Shown: piece after piece, positions 38,492 through 47,577 of the stretch
Layout of the letters: every line of letters begins with the position of its first letter
Numbering within the stretch: the first letter of the stretch is position 1
Assembly (NCBI RefSeq): GCF_001435955.1
Contig: NZ_AYYT01000002.1
Location: forward strand, 157,519 to 221,518
Length of the DNA stretch: 64,000 nt
Reading direction: 5' to 3'
Origin: Ligilactobacillus salivarius DSM 20555 = ATCC 11741
Lineage (GTDB): Bacteria; Bacillota; Bacilli; Lactobacillales; Lactobacillaceae
Made by a program: the position numbers and the translations under genes
The notes under the pieces: generated by a model
Database searches by the model: none
What the model was told of the DNA's origin: nothing
What the model saw: only the letters and a program-made list of their open reading frames with translations

Positions 38492-38520
38492 ATTATCACT
38501 AATACGTAGTAATTAATCAA
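38492..38520 (-). promoter_or_regulatory. Candidate mprF promoter with dyad in the spacer
   Basis: On the minus strand TTGATT (38515-38520), 17 bases, GATAAT (38492-38497). The spacer holds ACTACGTATTAGT, a small dyad (ACTA/TAGT) that could be an operator. Confidence 0.5.
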
Positions 38521-38551
38521 GATTGTAAAGGAAATTAAAAATTACTAAATC

Positions 38552-39013
38552 CTAAAGAAAATCATCACTATCTAACCAATACGGACGATTGTACTCGTTA
38601 AATGGTACTACTAATTCATTATTCGCCATTAACAATGGTATTTCTCCTTGTTTCGCCCATGAAATTATTGTTTCCTCTGGATAACCTAATTTACTAGCAC
38701 ACGCAGAAACAGTTATAGCTTCTTTTTTATGAAATATTTCATTTAATTTATTTATATGCTCAATTCTACGTTTCTCATTCACTTTTCTTTGATTATCCTT
38801 AGTGATTTTAACTATTGAAGTTCCATTCTCATCAAGGAGTGGAATATCTCCATCAATAGCCCATTTTTTTACAGTTTGATATGTATATCCCGTATCTTTA
38901 GCAGCTTGACTTATCGTATTGTACTTCTCATCATTAAATGCTTGACGTAACTTCATTATATTTTGATTTCTTCTTTCGTTACTTGCATGAGCCATATTAT
39001 CTAAAGTACTCAC
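38552..39013 (-). CDS. Uncharacterised protein with two tandem helix-turn-helix repeats
   Basis: I do not recognise this gene as a named family. 153 residues; GTG 39013 follows AAGGTG. The sequence contains the same unit twice: about residues 19-62 (MKLRQAFNDE...ISQAAKDTGY...VKKWAIDGDIPLLDENG) and about 86-129 (INKLNEIFHKK...VSACASKLGY...IISWAKQGEIPLLMANN). Each unit looks like an HTH with a W-A-x-x-G-[DE]-I-P-L-L wing, as in MerR/excisionase-type domains. There are no catalytic motifs and no membrane segment. It lies between the rplL terminator and mprF on the same strand, 85 bases before mprF, so it could regulate mprF. That link is inference from position only. Confidence 0.75.
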   Translation of the reverse strand: MSTLDNMAHASNERRNQNIMKLRQAFNDEKYNTISQAAKDTGYTYQTVKKWAIDGDIPLLDENGTSIVKITKDNQRKVNEKRRIEHINKLNEIFHKKEAITVSACASKLGYPEETIISWAKQGEIPLLMANNELVVPFNEYNRPYWLDSDDFL

Positions 39014-39056
39014 CTATTTCACCTTCTTTCTCAGATAAGATAATTACTTATATATG

Positions 39057-39088
39057 AAAAAAGAGACCAGTCGTTAAACTGATCTCTA
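39057..39088 (-). terminator. Terminator of rplJ-rplL
   Basis: AGAGATCAGT pairs with ACTGGTCTCT, then TTTTTTC on the minus strand. Confidence 0.93.
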
Positions 39089-39107
39089 AAAGTAAAATTA
39101 AAATAAA

Positions 39108-39476
39108 TTATTTCAATGTTACCTTTGCGCCAACTTCTTCAAGTTTAGCCTTCAATTCTTCTGCTTCGTCCTTAGCAACGCCTTCTTTAATTACGGAAGG
39201 AGCACCATCAACTAAGCCCTTAGCATCTTTCAAGCCAAGACCTGTGATATCCTTAACTGCCTTGATAACTTTAACTTTTGCAGAACCTGCATCTGTTAAT
39301 TCAACATCAAATGAATCCTTTTCTGCAGCACCGTCTGCACCTGCAGCACCTGCAACTGCAACTGGAGCAGCAGCGGAAACACCAAATTCTTCTTCGATAG
39401 CTTTTACTAAGTCGTTTAATTCAAGAATGCTAGCTTCTTTTAAGTCAGCAATAATCTTTTCTGTATCTAATGCCAT
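39108..39476 (-). CDS. rplL: 50S ribosomal protein L7/L12
   Basis: The multi-copy stalk protein that recruits translation factors. 122 residues from ATG 39476 ([16 protein letters not shown]), behind GGAGG; a longer reading to 39533 lacks a site. An N-terminal dimer domain, an alanine/glycine hinge (about residues 34-52, [16 protein letters not shown]) and the globular C-terminal domain are all present. It is the second gene of rplJ-rplL. Confidence 0.99.
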   Translation of the reverse strand: MALDTEKIIADLKEASILELNDLVKAIEEEFGVSAAAPVAVAGAAGADGAAEKDSFDVELTDAGSAKVKVIKAVKDITGLGLKDAKGLVDGAPSVIKEGVAKDEAEELKAKLEEVGAKVTLK

Positions 39477-39547
39477 TTTATTTTCCTCCATACATAGATA
39501 AAATTCTTTTTTTGTTAATTGTAATTTATGCAACTAATAATTTAGAA

Positions 39548-40051
39548 TTAAGCTGCATCTTCGTCTTTGCTGTCAGCAACAGCTTTAACTGCATAAGCAA
39601 AGTTGCGAACTGGAGCTTGCAATACAGACAATAGCATTGAAAGTAATCCGTCGCGGTTTGGTAATTTAGCAAGAGCGTTGATTTCTTCAAGAGAAGCAAT
39701 CTTACCTTCGATCATACCACCTTTAATTTCTAAAGCTTCATGATCCTCTGCAAATTTAGCCATAATACGAGCAGGTGCAGTGATGTCTTCACCACCAAAT
39801 GCAACAGCAGTAGGGCCAGAGAATGTATCATCTAAACCTTCATAACCTGCTTTGTCAGCTGCACGCTTCAAGAATGTATTCTTGATAACACGCATTTCTA
39901 CACCAGCTTCACGAAGTTGCTTACGTAAATCAGTAACTTCTTCAACAGTTAAGCCACGGTAGTCAACAACTACAACAGAAGAAGCACTTTGGAATTTTTC
40001 AAAAACTTCTTCAACGATAGCAGCTTTCTTTGCGATAATTTCCTTACTCAT
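39548..40051 (-). CDS. rplJ: 50S ribosomal protein L10
   Basis: Anchors L7/L12 dimers to the ribosome. 167 residues; the start ATG follows AGGAGGTG. The RNA-binding N-terminal domain ([31 protein letters not shown]) and the C-terminal helix that binds L7/L12 are present. An L10 leader with an attenuator hairpin lies upstream. Confidence 0.99.
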   Translation of the reverse strand: MSKEIIAKKAAIVEEVFEKFQSASSVVVVDYRGLTVEEVTDLRKQLREAGVEMRVIKNTFLKRAADKAGYEGLDDTFSGPTAVAFGGEDITAPARIMAKFAEDHEALEIKGGMIEGKIASLEEINALAKLPNRDGLLSMLLSVLQAPVRNFAYAVKAVADSKDEDAA

Positions 40052-40207
40052 TATTAATTCACCTCCTAGTCATTGTGTCAAAAGCTTTTTATAAATAAAA
40101 AGCTCTATGTCCACACCAAGACACAGAGAGAGATACGTTTACTCCTCGGCAGGCATAAATTTAAGGCGTTAGCCACCTGAGTCTTAGGTAGAATTATTAA
40201 CTTGACC
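40052..40207 (-). ncRNA. L10 leader (autoregulatory RNA of rplJ-rplL)
   Basis: On the minus strand the conserved L10(L12)4-binding elements are readable: CTACCTAAGACTCAGGTGGC, then GCCTTAAATTTATGCCTGCC and GAGGAGTAAACGT. It is followed by an AGCTTTTTAT/ATAAAAAGCT hairpin (40080-40104) and the rplJ ribosome site. In Firmicutes such leaders let excess L10-L12 complex stop rplJL expression. A 60-codon open frame across it is a shadow. Confidence 0.88.
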
Positions 40208-40213
40208 TTTAAT

Positions 40214-40242
40214 AGGTTACCATAGCCTATTATAAGTGTCAA
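40214..40242 (-). promoter_or_regulatory. rplJ-rplL promoter
   Basis: On the minus strand TTGACA (40237-40242), 17 bases, TAACCT (40214-40219), with TATGG just before the -10 as an extended element. Confidence 0.75.
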
Positions 40243-40252
40243 GAAAAAATAA

Positions 40253-40282
40253 TAAAAAAGTGAGAAGAATTTATCTTCCCAC
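40253..40282 (-). terminator. Terminator of rplK-rplA
   Basis: GTGGGAAGA pairs with TTCTTCTCAC, followed by TTTTTT on the minus strand, 13 bases after the rplA stop. It separates rplKA from rplJL. Confidence 0.85.
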
Positions 40283-40295
40283 CTCATTATTTAAA

Positions 40296-40988
40296 TTAAA
40301 GTGCTGTTGTATCTAATGTAACACTTGGTCCAAATGTAGAAGCAACAGAAACATGCTTGATGTAAACACCTTTAACAGATGCAGGACGAGCCTTAGCAAT
40401 TACATCATAAACAGCTTTGAAGTTACCTTCAAGTGCTTCTTCTGTAAATGATACTTTACCCAATGGAACATGTACGTTACCGTCACGGTCTGTACGGTAT
40501 GTAACTTGTCCAGACTTAGCATCTGTAACAGCCTTTGTTACATCCATTGTAACTGTACCAGTCTTAGGGTTTGGCATTAAGCCTTTAGGTCCCAATACAC
40601 GACCTAAACGACCAACTTGTGCCATCATATCTGGTGTTGCAATAGCAACATCAAAGTCCAACCAACCGTCTTGGATACGTGCAACTAAGTCGTCGTCACC
40701 AACAACGTCTGCGCCTGCATCCTTAGCTTCTTGTGCTTTTGCACCTTTAGCAAATACAACAACTGTTTGATCTTTACCAGTACCATTTGGTAAAACCATA
40801 GCACCACGTAATTGTTGATCAGCTTGTTTTGTATCAACGTTTAAGTTGAAAGCAACTTCGATAGTAGCATCAAAGTTTGCAAAATCAATCTTCTTTACTA
40901 AGCCAAATGCTTCAGAAGCATTGTATAACTTGCCTTCTTCAACTTGCTTAGCAGCTTCTAAATACTTTTTACTTTTTTTCTTAGCCAT
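40296..40988 (-). CDS. rplA: 50S ribosomal protein L1
   Basis: Forms the L1 stalk that moves with deacylated tRNA and binds its own mRNA. 230 residues, full length. The signature [21 protein letters not shown] (about residues 126-146) is present, with the last residues before it in DMMAQV. ATG follows GGAGG. It lies downstream of rplK, and a short L1-stalk-like hairpin (41014-41038) precedes it. Confidence 0.99.
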   Translation of the reverse strand: MAKKKSKKYLEAAKQVEEGKLYNASEAFGLVKKIDFANFDATIEVAFNLNVDTKQADQQLRGAMVLPNGTGKDQTVVVFAKGAKAQEAKDAGADVVGDDDLVARIQDGWLDFDVAIATPDMMAQVGRLGRVLGPKGLMPNPKTGTVTMDVTKAVTDAKSGQVTYRTDRDGNVHVPLGKVSFTEEALEGNFKAVYDVIAKARPASVKGVYIKHVSVASTFGPSVTLDTTAL

Positions 40989-41013
40989 TAGTGAAATTTC
41001 CTCCTTGCAATAT

Positions 41014-41038
41014 GTGGTCTATCGGATAAACCTCCCAC
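41014..41038 (-). promoter_or_regulatory. L1-stalk-like RNA element before rplA
   Basis: The minus strand reads GTGGGAGG, a stem GTTTA/TAGAC, then CAC, so GTG/CAC pairs around an unpaired GGAG. The same GTGGGAGG occurs in the L1-binding region of 23S rRNA (helices 76-78). It probably binds L1 for feedback control. Confidence 0.65.
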
Positions 41039-41090
41039 TTGATACATCTATTTTCATAGAGTATCCGTCTGAGAAGCGTGGCCGTAGAAA

Positions 41091-41516
41091 TTAGTCTTCT
41101 ACAACAAAGCCCATGCTTCGTGCAGTACCTTCAATCATGCGCATTGCAGCTTCAACGTCTGCAGCGTTTAGATCTTGCATCTTTGTTTCTGCGATTTCCT
41201 TAACTTGATCTTTAGTTACAGTAGCAACTTTCTTCATGTTAGGTTCGCCAGATCCCTTTTCTACACCAGCAGCTTTTTTAAGTAATACAGCAGCAGGTGG
41301 TGTCTTTGTAACGAAGTCGAATGAACGATCTTCGTATACACTAATCACAACAGGAATGATCATACCAGCTTGATCTGCTGTACGAGCATTGAATTCCTTT
41401 GTGAATCCCATAATGTTGATACCTGCTTGACCTAATGCAGGACCAACTGGTGGAGCTGGAGTTGCTTTTCCAGCAGGAATTTGTAATTTAACAACGTTTA
41501 CTACGTTCTTTGCCAC
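41091..41516 (-). CDS. rplK: 50S ribosomal protein L11
   Basis: Part of the GTPase-associated centre. 141 residues. The proline-rich N-terminal helix region ([20 protein letters not shown]) and the RNA-binding C-terminal domain ([13 protein letters not shown] at the end) are intact. Preceded by a strong promoter at 41603-41631 and an L1-stalk-like leader element. Confidence 0.99.
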   Translation of the reverse strand: MAKNVVNVVKLQIPAGKATPAPPVGPALGQAGINIMGFTKEFNARTADQAGMIIPVVISVYEDRSFDFVTKTPPAAVLLKKAAGVEKGSGEPNMKKVATVTKDQVKEIAETKMQDLNAADVEAAMRMIEGTARSMGFVVED

Positions 41517-41540
41517 GGTAAAAACCTCCTCTTTCCGTGT

Positions 41541-41576
41541 GTGGTACGGATGGCTATAAAAAATTTAGCCTCCCAC
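41541..41576 (-). promoter_or_regulatory. L1-stalk-like RNA element before rplK
   Basis: The minus strand reads GTGGGAGGCTA, an AT loop, TAGCC and then ACCAC. It shares the string CAAGTGGGAGG with the rplA leader, and GTGGGAGGCT with the L1-binding part of 23S rRNA. Probable L1 feedback site. Confidence 0.65.
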
Positions 41577-41602
41577 TTGTATGATAAAAATCATACTCAT
41601 GA

Positions 41603-41631
41603 ATTATATCATTTGTATTTCATCCATGCAA
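41603..41631 (-). promoter_or_regulatory. rplK-rplA promoter
   Basis: On the minus strand TTGCAT (41626-41631), 17 bases, TATAAT (41603-41608). A GTATGA/TCATAC hairpin lies at the start of the transcript. Confidence 0.88.
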
Positions 41632-41638
41632 GTATTTA

Positions 41639-42199
41639 TTATACTAATTTATCTACTTGATCATAATTCAATTCAGCTGCTGTTTCGCGGCCAAACATAT
41701 CAATATCAACTTTTAATTTCATCTTTTCAGTATCAATTTCTGTAATCTTACCAACTAAACCAGAAAATGCACCATCAATAATAGTAACTGCATCCCCTAC
41801 TTCAGCATCAAAGTTAGAATGACGTGAACTAATTCCTAATTCATGTAGAATATGATTAATTTCTTCATCTAATAGTGGTGCTGGCTTACTTCCTGATCCA
41901 TGTGAACCTACAAATCCAGTTACGCCCGGAGTATTTCTAACAACATACCATGATTGATCAGTCATTACCATTTCTACTAATACATATCCTGGGAATGTTT
42001 TTAATTTTTCTACTTTTTCTTTTCCTGTTTTAGTAGTTTCATGCTTTTCTTCTTCAGGAACAACTACTCTAAAAATGTAATCTTCCATCCCCATTGAAGT
42101 TGCTCTTGATTCTAAATTTTCTTTAACCTTGTTTTCGTATCCTGCATAAGTATGTAAAACATACCATTTCTTTTCAACTGATTCTACTGTATGTGCCAT
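41639..42199 (-). CDS. nusG: Transcription elongation/termination factor NusG
   Basis: Binds RNA polymerase and affects pausing, termination and coupling. 186 residues from ATG 42199 (MAHTVESVEKKWYVLHTYAG), behind GAAAGGAA; longer reading to 42244 crosses a terminator hairpin. The NGN domain (about residues 10-115) and the KOW domain (GDAVTIIDGAFSGLVGKI, about 134-151) are intact. It has an own promoter followed at once by an intrinsic terminator, which suggests control by attenuation. Confidence 0.98.
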   Translation of the reverse strand: MAHTVESVEKKWYVLHTYAGYENKVKENLESRATSMGMEDYIFRVVVPEEEKHETTKTGKEKVEKLKTFPGYVLVEMVMTDQSWYVVRNTPGVTGFVGSHGSGSKPAPLLDEEINHILHELGISSRHSNFDAEVGDAVTIIDGAFSGLVGKITEIDTEKMKLKVDIDMFGRETAAELNYDQVDKLV

Positions 42200-42230
42200 T
42201 TTTCCATTCCTTTCTAAATTTATTGAAAAT

Positions 42231-42260
42231 AAAAAAGCCTCCACGAATCCCGGGGCTTTC
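42231..42260 (-). terminator. Terminator/attenuator in the nusG leader
   Basis: AAAGCC and GGCTTT arms with inner C/G pairs, followed by TTTTATTTT on the minus strand. It lies after secE but also downstream of the nusG promoter and about 20 bases before the nusG ribosome site. Confidence 0.8.
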
Positions 42261-42267
42261 TTTCGTA

Positions 42268-42276
42268 ATTATAGCA
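42268..42276 (-). promoter_or_regulatory. nusG extended -10 promoter
   Basis: TGCTATAAT on the minus strand is a perfect extended -10. The -35 (TAGCAA) is weak. It is placed between the secE stop and the attenuator. Confidence 0.6.
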
Positions 42277-42313
42277 AATATTTTCTTTTATTGCTAGATA
42301 TAATATCAAACAA

Positions 42314-42481
42314 CTATACAAGTAATGATAAGGCTGATTGAATAACCCAGTCCACAACAGCAAAAAAGCCTATAAATAGCAATGAAGAAATAATAACAGT
42401 AGTTGTATCTCTTCTTGTTTCCTTTGCATTCAACCATGTTGTATCTTTCATAGTTTTAATAACATTCTTTAGAAACTTCAA
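42314..42481 (-). CDS. secE: Preprotein translocase subunit SecE
   Basis: The small clamp subunit of SecYEG. 55 residues, too short for many gene callers. TTG 42481 follows GAGGAGTGATTTAA. The reading is MKFLKNVIKTMKDTTW..., with the conserved KDTTWLNAKETRRDTTTVI amphipathic part and one membrane segment (about residues 29-52). It lies between rpmG and nusG, its invariant place. Confidence 0.95.
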   Translation of the reverse strand: MKFLKNVIKTMKDTTWLNAKETRRDTTTVIISSLLFIGFFAVVDWVIQSALSLLV

Positions 42482-42500
42482 TTAAATCACTCCTCAGCAA

Positions 42501-42653
42501 TTACTTTGTCTCTCTGTGTAACGTATGCTTACCACAATACTTACAAAACTTTTGCACTTCTAGTCTTTCTGTACGATTTGGATTTTCAGTAATTGTATAA
42601 TTACGTGAACCACATTCAGAACAAGCAAGTGCTACTTTTTTCTTATTAGCCAT
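42501..42653 (-). CDS. rpmG: 50S ribosomal protein L33
   Basis: 50 residues, [20 protein letters not shown] and so on. It has two CxxC pairs (CSEC at about 11-14, CKYC at about 37-40), so it is the zinc-binding form of L33. ATG 42653 follows AAAGGAGTAATTT. It is the first gene of rpmG-secE with its own promoter. Some lactobacilli have several L33 copies; this one is the secE-linked copy. Confidence 0.96.
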   Translation of the reverse strand: MANKKKVALACSECGSRNYTITENPNRTERLEVQKFCKYCGKHTLHRETK

Positions 42654-42682
42654 AAATTACTCCTTTACACTGAATCAAATAA

Positions 42683-42712
42683 ACTCTATCATGATATATC
42701 CTAAAATGTCAA
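42683..42712 (-). promoter_or_regulatory. rpmG-secE promoter
   Basis: On the minus strand a perfect TTGACA (42707-42712), 18 bases, TAGAGT (42683-42688), 30 bases before rpmG. Confidence 0.82.
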
Positions 42713-42717
42713 TCACA

Positions 42718-43248
42718 CTATTTTTCTTTTCCCATTAATTTATCCCGATACTCAGCTAATTTTTCTAACTGATCATCATTCCAAGTTAAACGTCTTGCGG
42801 CTTTTTGATTTTGATATATCTTTGCCTGTTGTCTAACTTCTTTTTTGGATCTTTTTATTTCTTGATATAATTCCCACGCTGGGAGTCTCAATGCTCCTTG
42901 CGAAAAAATTGTCCATTGTTCAGCTTGATCACTTGTTGCTACTCTTACCTGAGTCAATGGCGTTTGTAATCTTCCAGCCAATGATTCAATATAAGTATCT
43001 GCTGTTTGATCTTCAGCTGTCCATACCACTTGTAAGTCATATTGCTCATATTGTTTAGTCATACCAGGTACATACATCGCATCAAATACTACAATAATTT
43101 CTGTATTAGCCTGTTTACGGTAATTAGATAATATTTTCAAAAGTAAATCCCTAGCATCCTCTAGTCTATCACTTTTCTTTAATTTATCTAATTGTGGCCA
43201 ATTTCCTATCATATTATATGCATCAACAATCAAGATATTCTTTTTCAT
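42718..43248 (-). CDS. rae1: Ribosome-dependent endonuclease Rae1 (YacP), NYN domain
   Basis: In Bacillus, Rae1 cuts translated mRNA in the ribosomal A site. 176 residues. The NYN/PIN-like fold shows ILIVDAYNMIGNWPQL at the start, VVFDAMYVPG near residues 53-62, and DTYIESLAGRL near 83-93, with acidic residues in the expected active site. A basic C-terminal tail follows. It is the last gene of cysS-mrnC-rlmB-rae1. Confidence 0.92.
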   Translation of the reverse strand: MKKNILIVDAYNMIGNWPQLDKLKKSDRLEDARDLLLKILSNYRKQANTEIIVVFDAMYVPGMTKQYEQYDLQVVWTAEDQTADTYIESLAGRLQTPLTQVRVATSDQAEQWTIFSQGALRLPAWELYQEIKRSKKEVRQQAKIYQNQKAARRLTWNDDQLEKLAEYRDKLMGKEK

Positions 43249-43249
43249 A

Positions 43250-43996
43250 TTAATTTCCTCTTGAAGTAAATCCTTGATATATTAATAAACTAGCAGCTAC
43301 ACTTGCATTTAAACTTTGAACATGTCCTACCATTGGAATAGTTAACATTTCATCGCAAGTTTTCTTCAAAAGCGGAGAAATTCCTTTACCTTCATTTCCT
43401 ATTACCAAAGCTGTTGCTCCCTTAGCACTCCACTTTCTAAAATCAGTACCTTTCATATCAGTCCCAAAGATCCATACTCCCTGTTCTTTTAATTCTTTAA
43501 CAGTTTGTACTAAATTTGTAACTCTCACAACAGGTACATGTTCAATAGCACCTGTTGAAGTTTTTGCCACAACTGAAGTCAACTGCACTGCACGTCTTTT
43601 GGGAATGATAATTCCATGAACTCCTGCTGCATCTGCGGTCCTCATAATTGAACCTAAATTATGTGGATCTTCAATTCCATCTAAAATCAAGAAAAAAGGA
43701 TCTTCATTTTTACTACGAGCTTTTTCAAACAAATCGTCAATTGTAGCATAACTATATGATGCTATAGCAATCACTACTCCTTGGTGATTTTGTCCATTGA
43801 CTAAATTATCAAGTTTAGTTTTAGGAACTCTAGAAACTACTAACTTTCTGGCTTTAGCTAAAGTATATATTTCCTGAATAGCATCCGCCTTTAATCCTTC
43901 TTGGACAAAAACTTTATTAATATTGCTATCTTTCTTTTTTAAAGCCGCCATAGCTGGATGACGTCCAATAATAAAATTTTTTTGCTCTTCTTTCAT
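43250..43996 (-). CDS. rlmB: 23S rRNA 2'-O-methyltransferase RlmB
   Basis: A SPOUT methyltransferase acting on G2251 of 23S rRNA. 248 residues. An N-terminal L30e-like substrate domain (about 1-85) precedes the knotted catalytic domain with ILDGIEDPHNLGSIMRTADA (about 103-122), VIGNEGKGISPL and SLNASVAASLLIY. It shares one base with mrnC and precedes rae1 by one base. Confidence 0.96.
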   Translation of the reverse strand: MKEEQKNFIIGRHPAMAALKKKDSNINKVFVQEGLKADAIQEIYTLAKARKLVVSRVPKTKLDNLVNGQNHQGVVIAIASYSYATIDDLFEKARSKNEDPFFLILDGIEDPHNLGSIMRTADAAGVHGIIIPKRRAVQLTSVVAKTSTGAIEHVPVVRVTNLVQTVKELKEQGVWIFGTDMKGTDFRKWSAKGATALVIGNEGKGISPLLKKTCDEMLTIPMVGHVQSLNASVAASLLIYQGFTSRGN

Positions 43997-44403
43997 TATT
44001 TCCCTTCTTTCTCTACTGTATTAATACACCAATCTGCTAATTCCTCTAATCTTTCGATTTGATCACTTAGATATAGATAACCAAATAATGCTTCGAAGCC
44101 TGTAGAAATTCTGTAAGTTACAACTGAAGTATTTTTTGCAGAAGTATGACTTTTGGCATTTCTACCACGCTTAAAGAATTCTAACTCTTCATCATTCAAA
44201 ACATTTTGCTCTTGCATTTTTTCAATTAAAAAAGCTTGTGCCTTTGCAGATACATAATGAGTAGCCTTGTGATGTAGCTTTGTTGGTTTAGTTAAACCTT
44301 TAGCTAATAAATGTCTTCGAATATAAATTTCATAAATTGCATCGCCCATATATGCTAAGGCAATCCCATTCATTTGATTATAGTCTACATCTTCTTTAAT
44401 CAT
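43996..44403 (-). CDS. mrnC: Mini-ribonuclease III
   Basis: Matures 23S rRNA in low-GC Gram-positives. 135 residues: an RNase III catalytic domain alone, without the dsRNA-binding domain. [18 protein letters not shown] (about residues 16-33) holds the catalytic aspartate, and [12 protein letters not shown] (about 106-117) holds the second acidic cluster. It overlaps cysS by 8 bases. Confidence 0.96.
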   Translation of the reverse strand: MIKEDVDYNQMNGIALAYMGDAIYEIYIRRHLLAKGLTKPTKLHHKATHYVSAKAQAFLIEKMQEQNVLNDEELEFFKRGRNAKSHTSAKNTSVVTYRISTGFEALFGYLYLSDQIERLEELADWCINTVEKEGK

Positions 44404-45808
44404 TTCTCTTCCACCTTGTACCTTGTGCTGTATCTTCTAATATTATTCCTTGTTCTTTTAGTAGATCTCTTATTTCATCGCTACGTTTGAAGTTCTTATT
44501 TTTTCTTGCTTCATTTCTTTCTTGGATAAGTTGTTCAATCGTATCACCTAACAATTCTTTTTCTTCACTAAAACTTATACCAAAAATTTCTACGACTTTC
44601 TTATAAGTGTTAATTAAGTTATTAATAGTATCAGTATATACCTTTTCTTTTTCTGAATAGACATTTAGTTGTTTAGCCATTTCATAAACAACAGAAATCC
44701 CATTTTGTACATTAAAATCATCATCCATAACTTTAACAAAATCTTTTTCAAGATTAGCAAAATTAACTTCTACTTCTTTATCGTTTCCTTCTACACTATC
44801 TTTTAAACGATAACTTAAGTTTTCATAAGCTGTTTGTAGTTTATTTAGATTAACTTTCGCTTCGTTTAAATTAGCAGAACTATATCGGATAGGTCGACGA
44901 TATTGTGTTGTTGACATAAAGAATCTAATAACTTGAGGGTTTACTTCCTTTAGTAAATCATGTACGGTTACAAAATTTCCTAAAGATTTACTCATTTTTT
45001 GATCTTCTTCACCAATTGTTACAAATCCATTATGTAACCAATATCTAGCAAATTTTTTGCCAGTCTTTGCTTCACTTTGTGCAATCTCATTTTCATGGTG
45101 TGGGAATTCTAAATCTTGTCCTCCAGCATGAATATCTATTGTATCTCCTAAATATTTAGTAGACATTACTGAACATTCAATATGCCACCCTGGACGTCCT
45201 TGTCCCCAAGGAGAATCCCAAGATATTTCTCCTTGCTTTGCTTTTTTCCAAAGAGCGAAATCTAATGGATCTTGCTTTTTATCTTGGTCGATATCATCGA
45301 CTCGGCTACTAGCACCTTGTTCTAAATCATCTATTAATTGTCCAGATAGTTTACCATAATCTTTAAATTTTCTAGTCTTATAATATACATCTCCAGCAGA
45401 CTCATATGCATATCCCTTTTGTACTAAAACTTCAATAAATTTGATAATATCATCCATATTATCCATTACTCGAGGATTCAATGTAGCTTTCTTTACATTC
45501 AAAGCACTTGTATCTTCATAAAACGCGTTAATAAATTTCTCAGTTATTTCTTTAACTGAAAGATTCATTTCTTGACTTGCTTTAATGATTTTGTCGTCAA
45601 CGTCTGTAAAATTCGAAACATAGTTTACTTCAAAACCACGATATTCTAAATAACGTCTGATTGTATCAAAAGCAACCGCACTTCTAGCATTACCAATATG
45701 AATATAGTTATACACTGTTGGGCCACAGACGTACATTGTCACTTTCCCAGGATTTAATGGTTCAAATTTTTCTTTTTGATTAGTTAATGTATTATACAAT
45801 TGCAACAT
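44396..45808 (-). CDS. cysS: Cysteinyl-tRNA synthetase
   Basis: Charges tRNA-Cys. 470 residues. [18 protein letters not shown] (about residues 27-44) contains the first zinc cysteine and the HIGN motif; KMSKSLGNF is near residues 269-277. ATG follows AGGAGTGATGAATTAG. It heads the cysS-mrnC-rlmB-rae1 unit. In Bacillus cysE lies between gltX and cysS; here it is absent and a terminator takes its place. Confidence 0.98.
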   Translation of the reverse strand: MLQLYNTLTNQKEKFEPLNPGKVTMYVCGPTVYNYIHIGNARSAVAFDTIRRYLEYRGFEVNYVSNFTDVDDKIIKASQEMNLSVKEITEKFINAFYEDTSALNVKKATLNPRVMDNMDDIIKFIEVLVQKGYAYESAGDVYYKTRKFKDYGKLSGQLIDDLEQGASSRVDDIDQDKKQDPLDFALWKKAKQGEISWDSPWGQGRPGWHIECSVMSTKYLGDTIDIHAGGQDLEFPHHENEIAQSEAKTGKKFARYWLHNGFVTIGEEDQKMSKSLGNFVTVHDLLKEVNPQVIRFFMSTTQYRRPIRYSSANLNEAKVNLNKLQTAYENLSYRLKDSVEGNDKEVEVNFANLEKDFVKVMDDDFNVQNGISVVYEMAKQLNVYSEKEKVYTDTINNLINTYKKVVEIFGISFSEEKELLGDTIEQLIQERNEARKNKNFKRSDEIRDLLKEQGIILEDTAQGTRWKRND

Positions 45809-45890
45809 CTAATTCATCACTCCTAATCCGTTAAAACGTAATAGTCTATCATTTAACGTTTTTCTTAACTCTTAACTTAATAATAAAACA

Positions 45891-45928
45891 TAAAACAAAA
45901 GGTTGCGACAAAAATATGCCTCAACCTT
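45891..45928 (-). terminator. Terminator of gltX
   Basis: AAGGTTG pairs with CAACCTT around an imperfect inner stem, then TTGTTTTA on the minus strand, 32 bases after gltX. Confidence 0.85.
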
Positions 45929-45959
45929 GTCTCATTTTAATTATACTATATCTACACGA

Positions 45960-47447
45960 TTAGTTCATTTCTTCTAAAGTTTGCTTTAGATGTTTCAATG
46001 CCTTTTCACGACCTAATAATTCAATTGATGGTGCCAATTCTGGGCCATGCATTTCGCGTGTTGTTGCGATACGGATAGGCATGTAGAGTTTACGTCCCTT
46101 AATCTTTGTATCCTTTTGAATAGAACGAATTGTATTTTGAATTTCAACAGCATCAAAGATTGGTAAATCTTTAACACGTTCAGCAAATTCTTTTAATACA
46201 ATTGCTGCTGATTCATCAGCTAATTCCTTTTTAGCATCTTCACTTAAAACAGGTGGTTCATTAAAGAATACATCTGCCATTTCTACGATTTGTCCTGTAT
46301 AAGACATTTGTTGTTTGTAAAGACTAATTAGCTTTCTAGCCCATTCAATTGTATAAGCATCTGGATCGGCTTGTACTTTACCAGCCTTAATTAATTGACG
46401 TAATGAAGAATCCATAATTTCATCTTCTTTAGCAGCTTTTACATATTGGTTATTAATCCATTCCAATTTCTTGCCATCAAATGCTGCTGGAGATTTGCTC
46501 AAACGCTTTGCATCAAACATCTTGATGAATTCTTGTTTATTAAAGATTTCTGATTCGCCAACAGGAGACCAACCTAATAAAGTAATAAAGTTAAACATTG
46601 CATCAGGTAAGTAACCTAGTTCACGATATTGTTCTATAAATTGAAGCACTGTTTCATCACGTTTACTTAACTTCTTACCAGTTTCAGTATTAATAATTAA
46701 GGACATATGACCAAATTCAGGTGCTTTCCAACCAAATGCTTCATATACAACTAATTGCTTTGGTGTATTAGCAACATGATCATCCCCACGTAATACATGA
46801 GTAATTTCCATTAAATGATCGTCTACTACAACAGCAAAGTTGTATGTAGGCATACCATCACGTTTTTGAATAACAAAATCTCCACCAATTGTGTCAGATA
46901 GGAAACTAATTTTCCCCTTTACAATATCATCCCATTCGTATGTCTTGTTGTGTGGCACACGAATACGAACAACTGGTTTTAATCCCTTAGCACGTGCTTC
47001 ATCTTGAGCCTTCTTGATTTCTTCTTTAGACATGCCTTCATATTCATAGACATAGCGAGGAGCTTCTCCTCTAGCTTTTTGTTCTTCACGTTGAGCTTGT
47101 AATTCTTCCTCTGTCATGAATGATTCATAAGCTAAATCTTTATCTAATAATTCTTGAATTAATGGCTTGTAAATATCTTTTCTTTCAGATTGACGATATG
47201 GTCCGTACTTACCTGGCTTATCAGGACCTTCATCCCAATCAATACCAAGCCACTCCAAGTTATCCATTTGGCTCTTTTCACCATCTGCAATATTACGCTT
47301 TGTATCAGTATCTTCGATTCTTAATACAAAAGTTCCTTTATTATGTCTTGCAAATAAATAGTTAAATAAAGCTGTTCTTGCGTTACCAATATGCAAATGT
47401 CCAGTTGGACTTGGAGCATAACGTACACGTATCTTGTTTTTTGCCAC
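45960..47447 (-). CDS. gltX: Glutamyl-tRNA synthetase
   Basis: Charges tRNA-Glu and, in bacteria without GlnRS, also tRNA-Gln. 495 residues. [17 protein letters not shown] (about residues 11-27) has the HIGH-type motif, and KLSKRDE near residue 259 is the KMSKS motif. There is no T-box in the 130-base leader. It lies downstream of yacL, as in Bacillus (yacL-ispDF-gltX) but without the ispDF pair. Confidence 0.98.
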   Translation of the reverse strand: MAKNKIRVRYAPSPTGHLHIGNARTALFNYLFARHNKGTFVLRIEDTDTKRNIADGEKSQMDNLEWLGIDWDEGPDKPGKYGPYRQSERKDIYKPLIQELLDKDLAYESFMTEEELQAQREEQKARGEAPRYVYEYEGMSKEEIKKAQDEARAKGLKPVVRIRVPHNKTYEWDDIVKGKISFLSDTIGGDFVIQKRDGMPTYNFAVVVDDHLMEITHVLRGDDHVANTPKQLVVYEAFGWKAPEFGHMSLIINTETGKKLSKRDETVLQFIEQYRELGYLPDAMFNFITLLGWSPVGESEIFNKQEFIKMFDAKRLSKSPAAFDGKKLEWINNQYVKAAKEDEIMDSSLRQLIKAGKVQADPDAYTIEWARKLISLYKQQMSYTGQIVEMADVFFNEPPVLSEDAKKELADESAAIVLKEFAERVKDLPIFDAVEIQNTIRSIQKDTKIKGRKLYMPIRIATTREMHGPELAPSIELLGREKALKHLKQTLEEMN

Positions 47448-47577
47448 TTTAAAGCACTTCTTTCTTTAATAATTATCTATTAATAACATTATGATTATAG
47501 GAATAATATCATAACTCATACTCTTACCATTCTACAATGATTACTGTAAAAAATAAACTATTCCATGGTATTTATTC

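Noticed and set aside
40105..40287. Open frame of 60 codons upstream of rplJ
   Set aside because: It crosses the rplA terminator, the rplJ promoter and the L10 leader, which explain the sequence; there is no ribosome site.
45809..45959. T-box before cysS (and 47448-47577 before gltX)
   Set aside because: Both leaders are too short and lack the T-box sequence and specifier hairpin.
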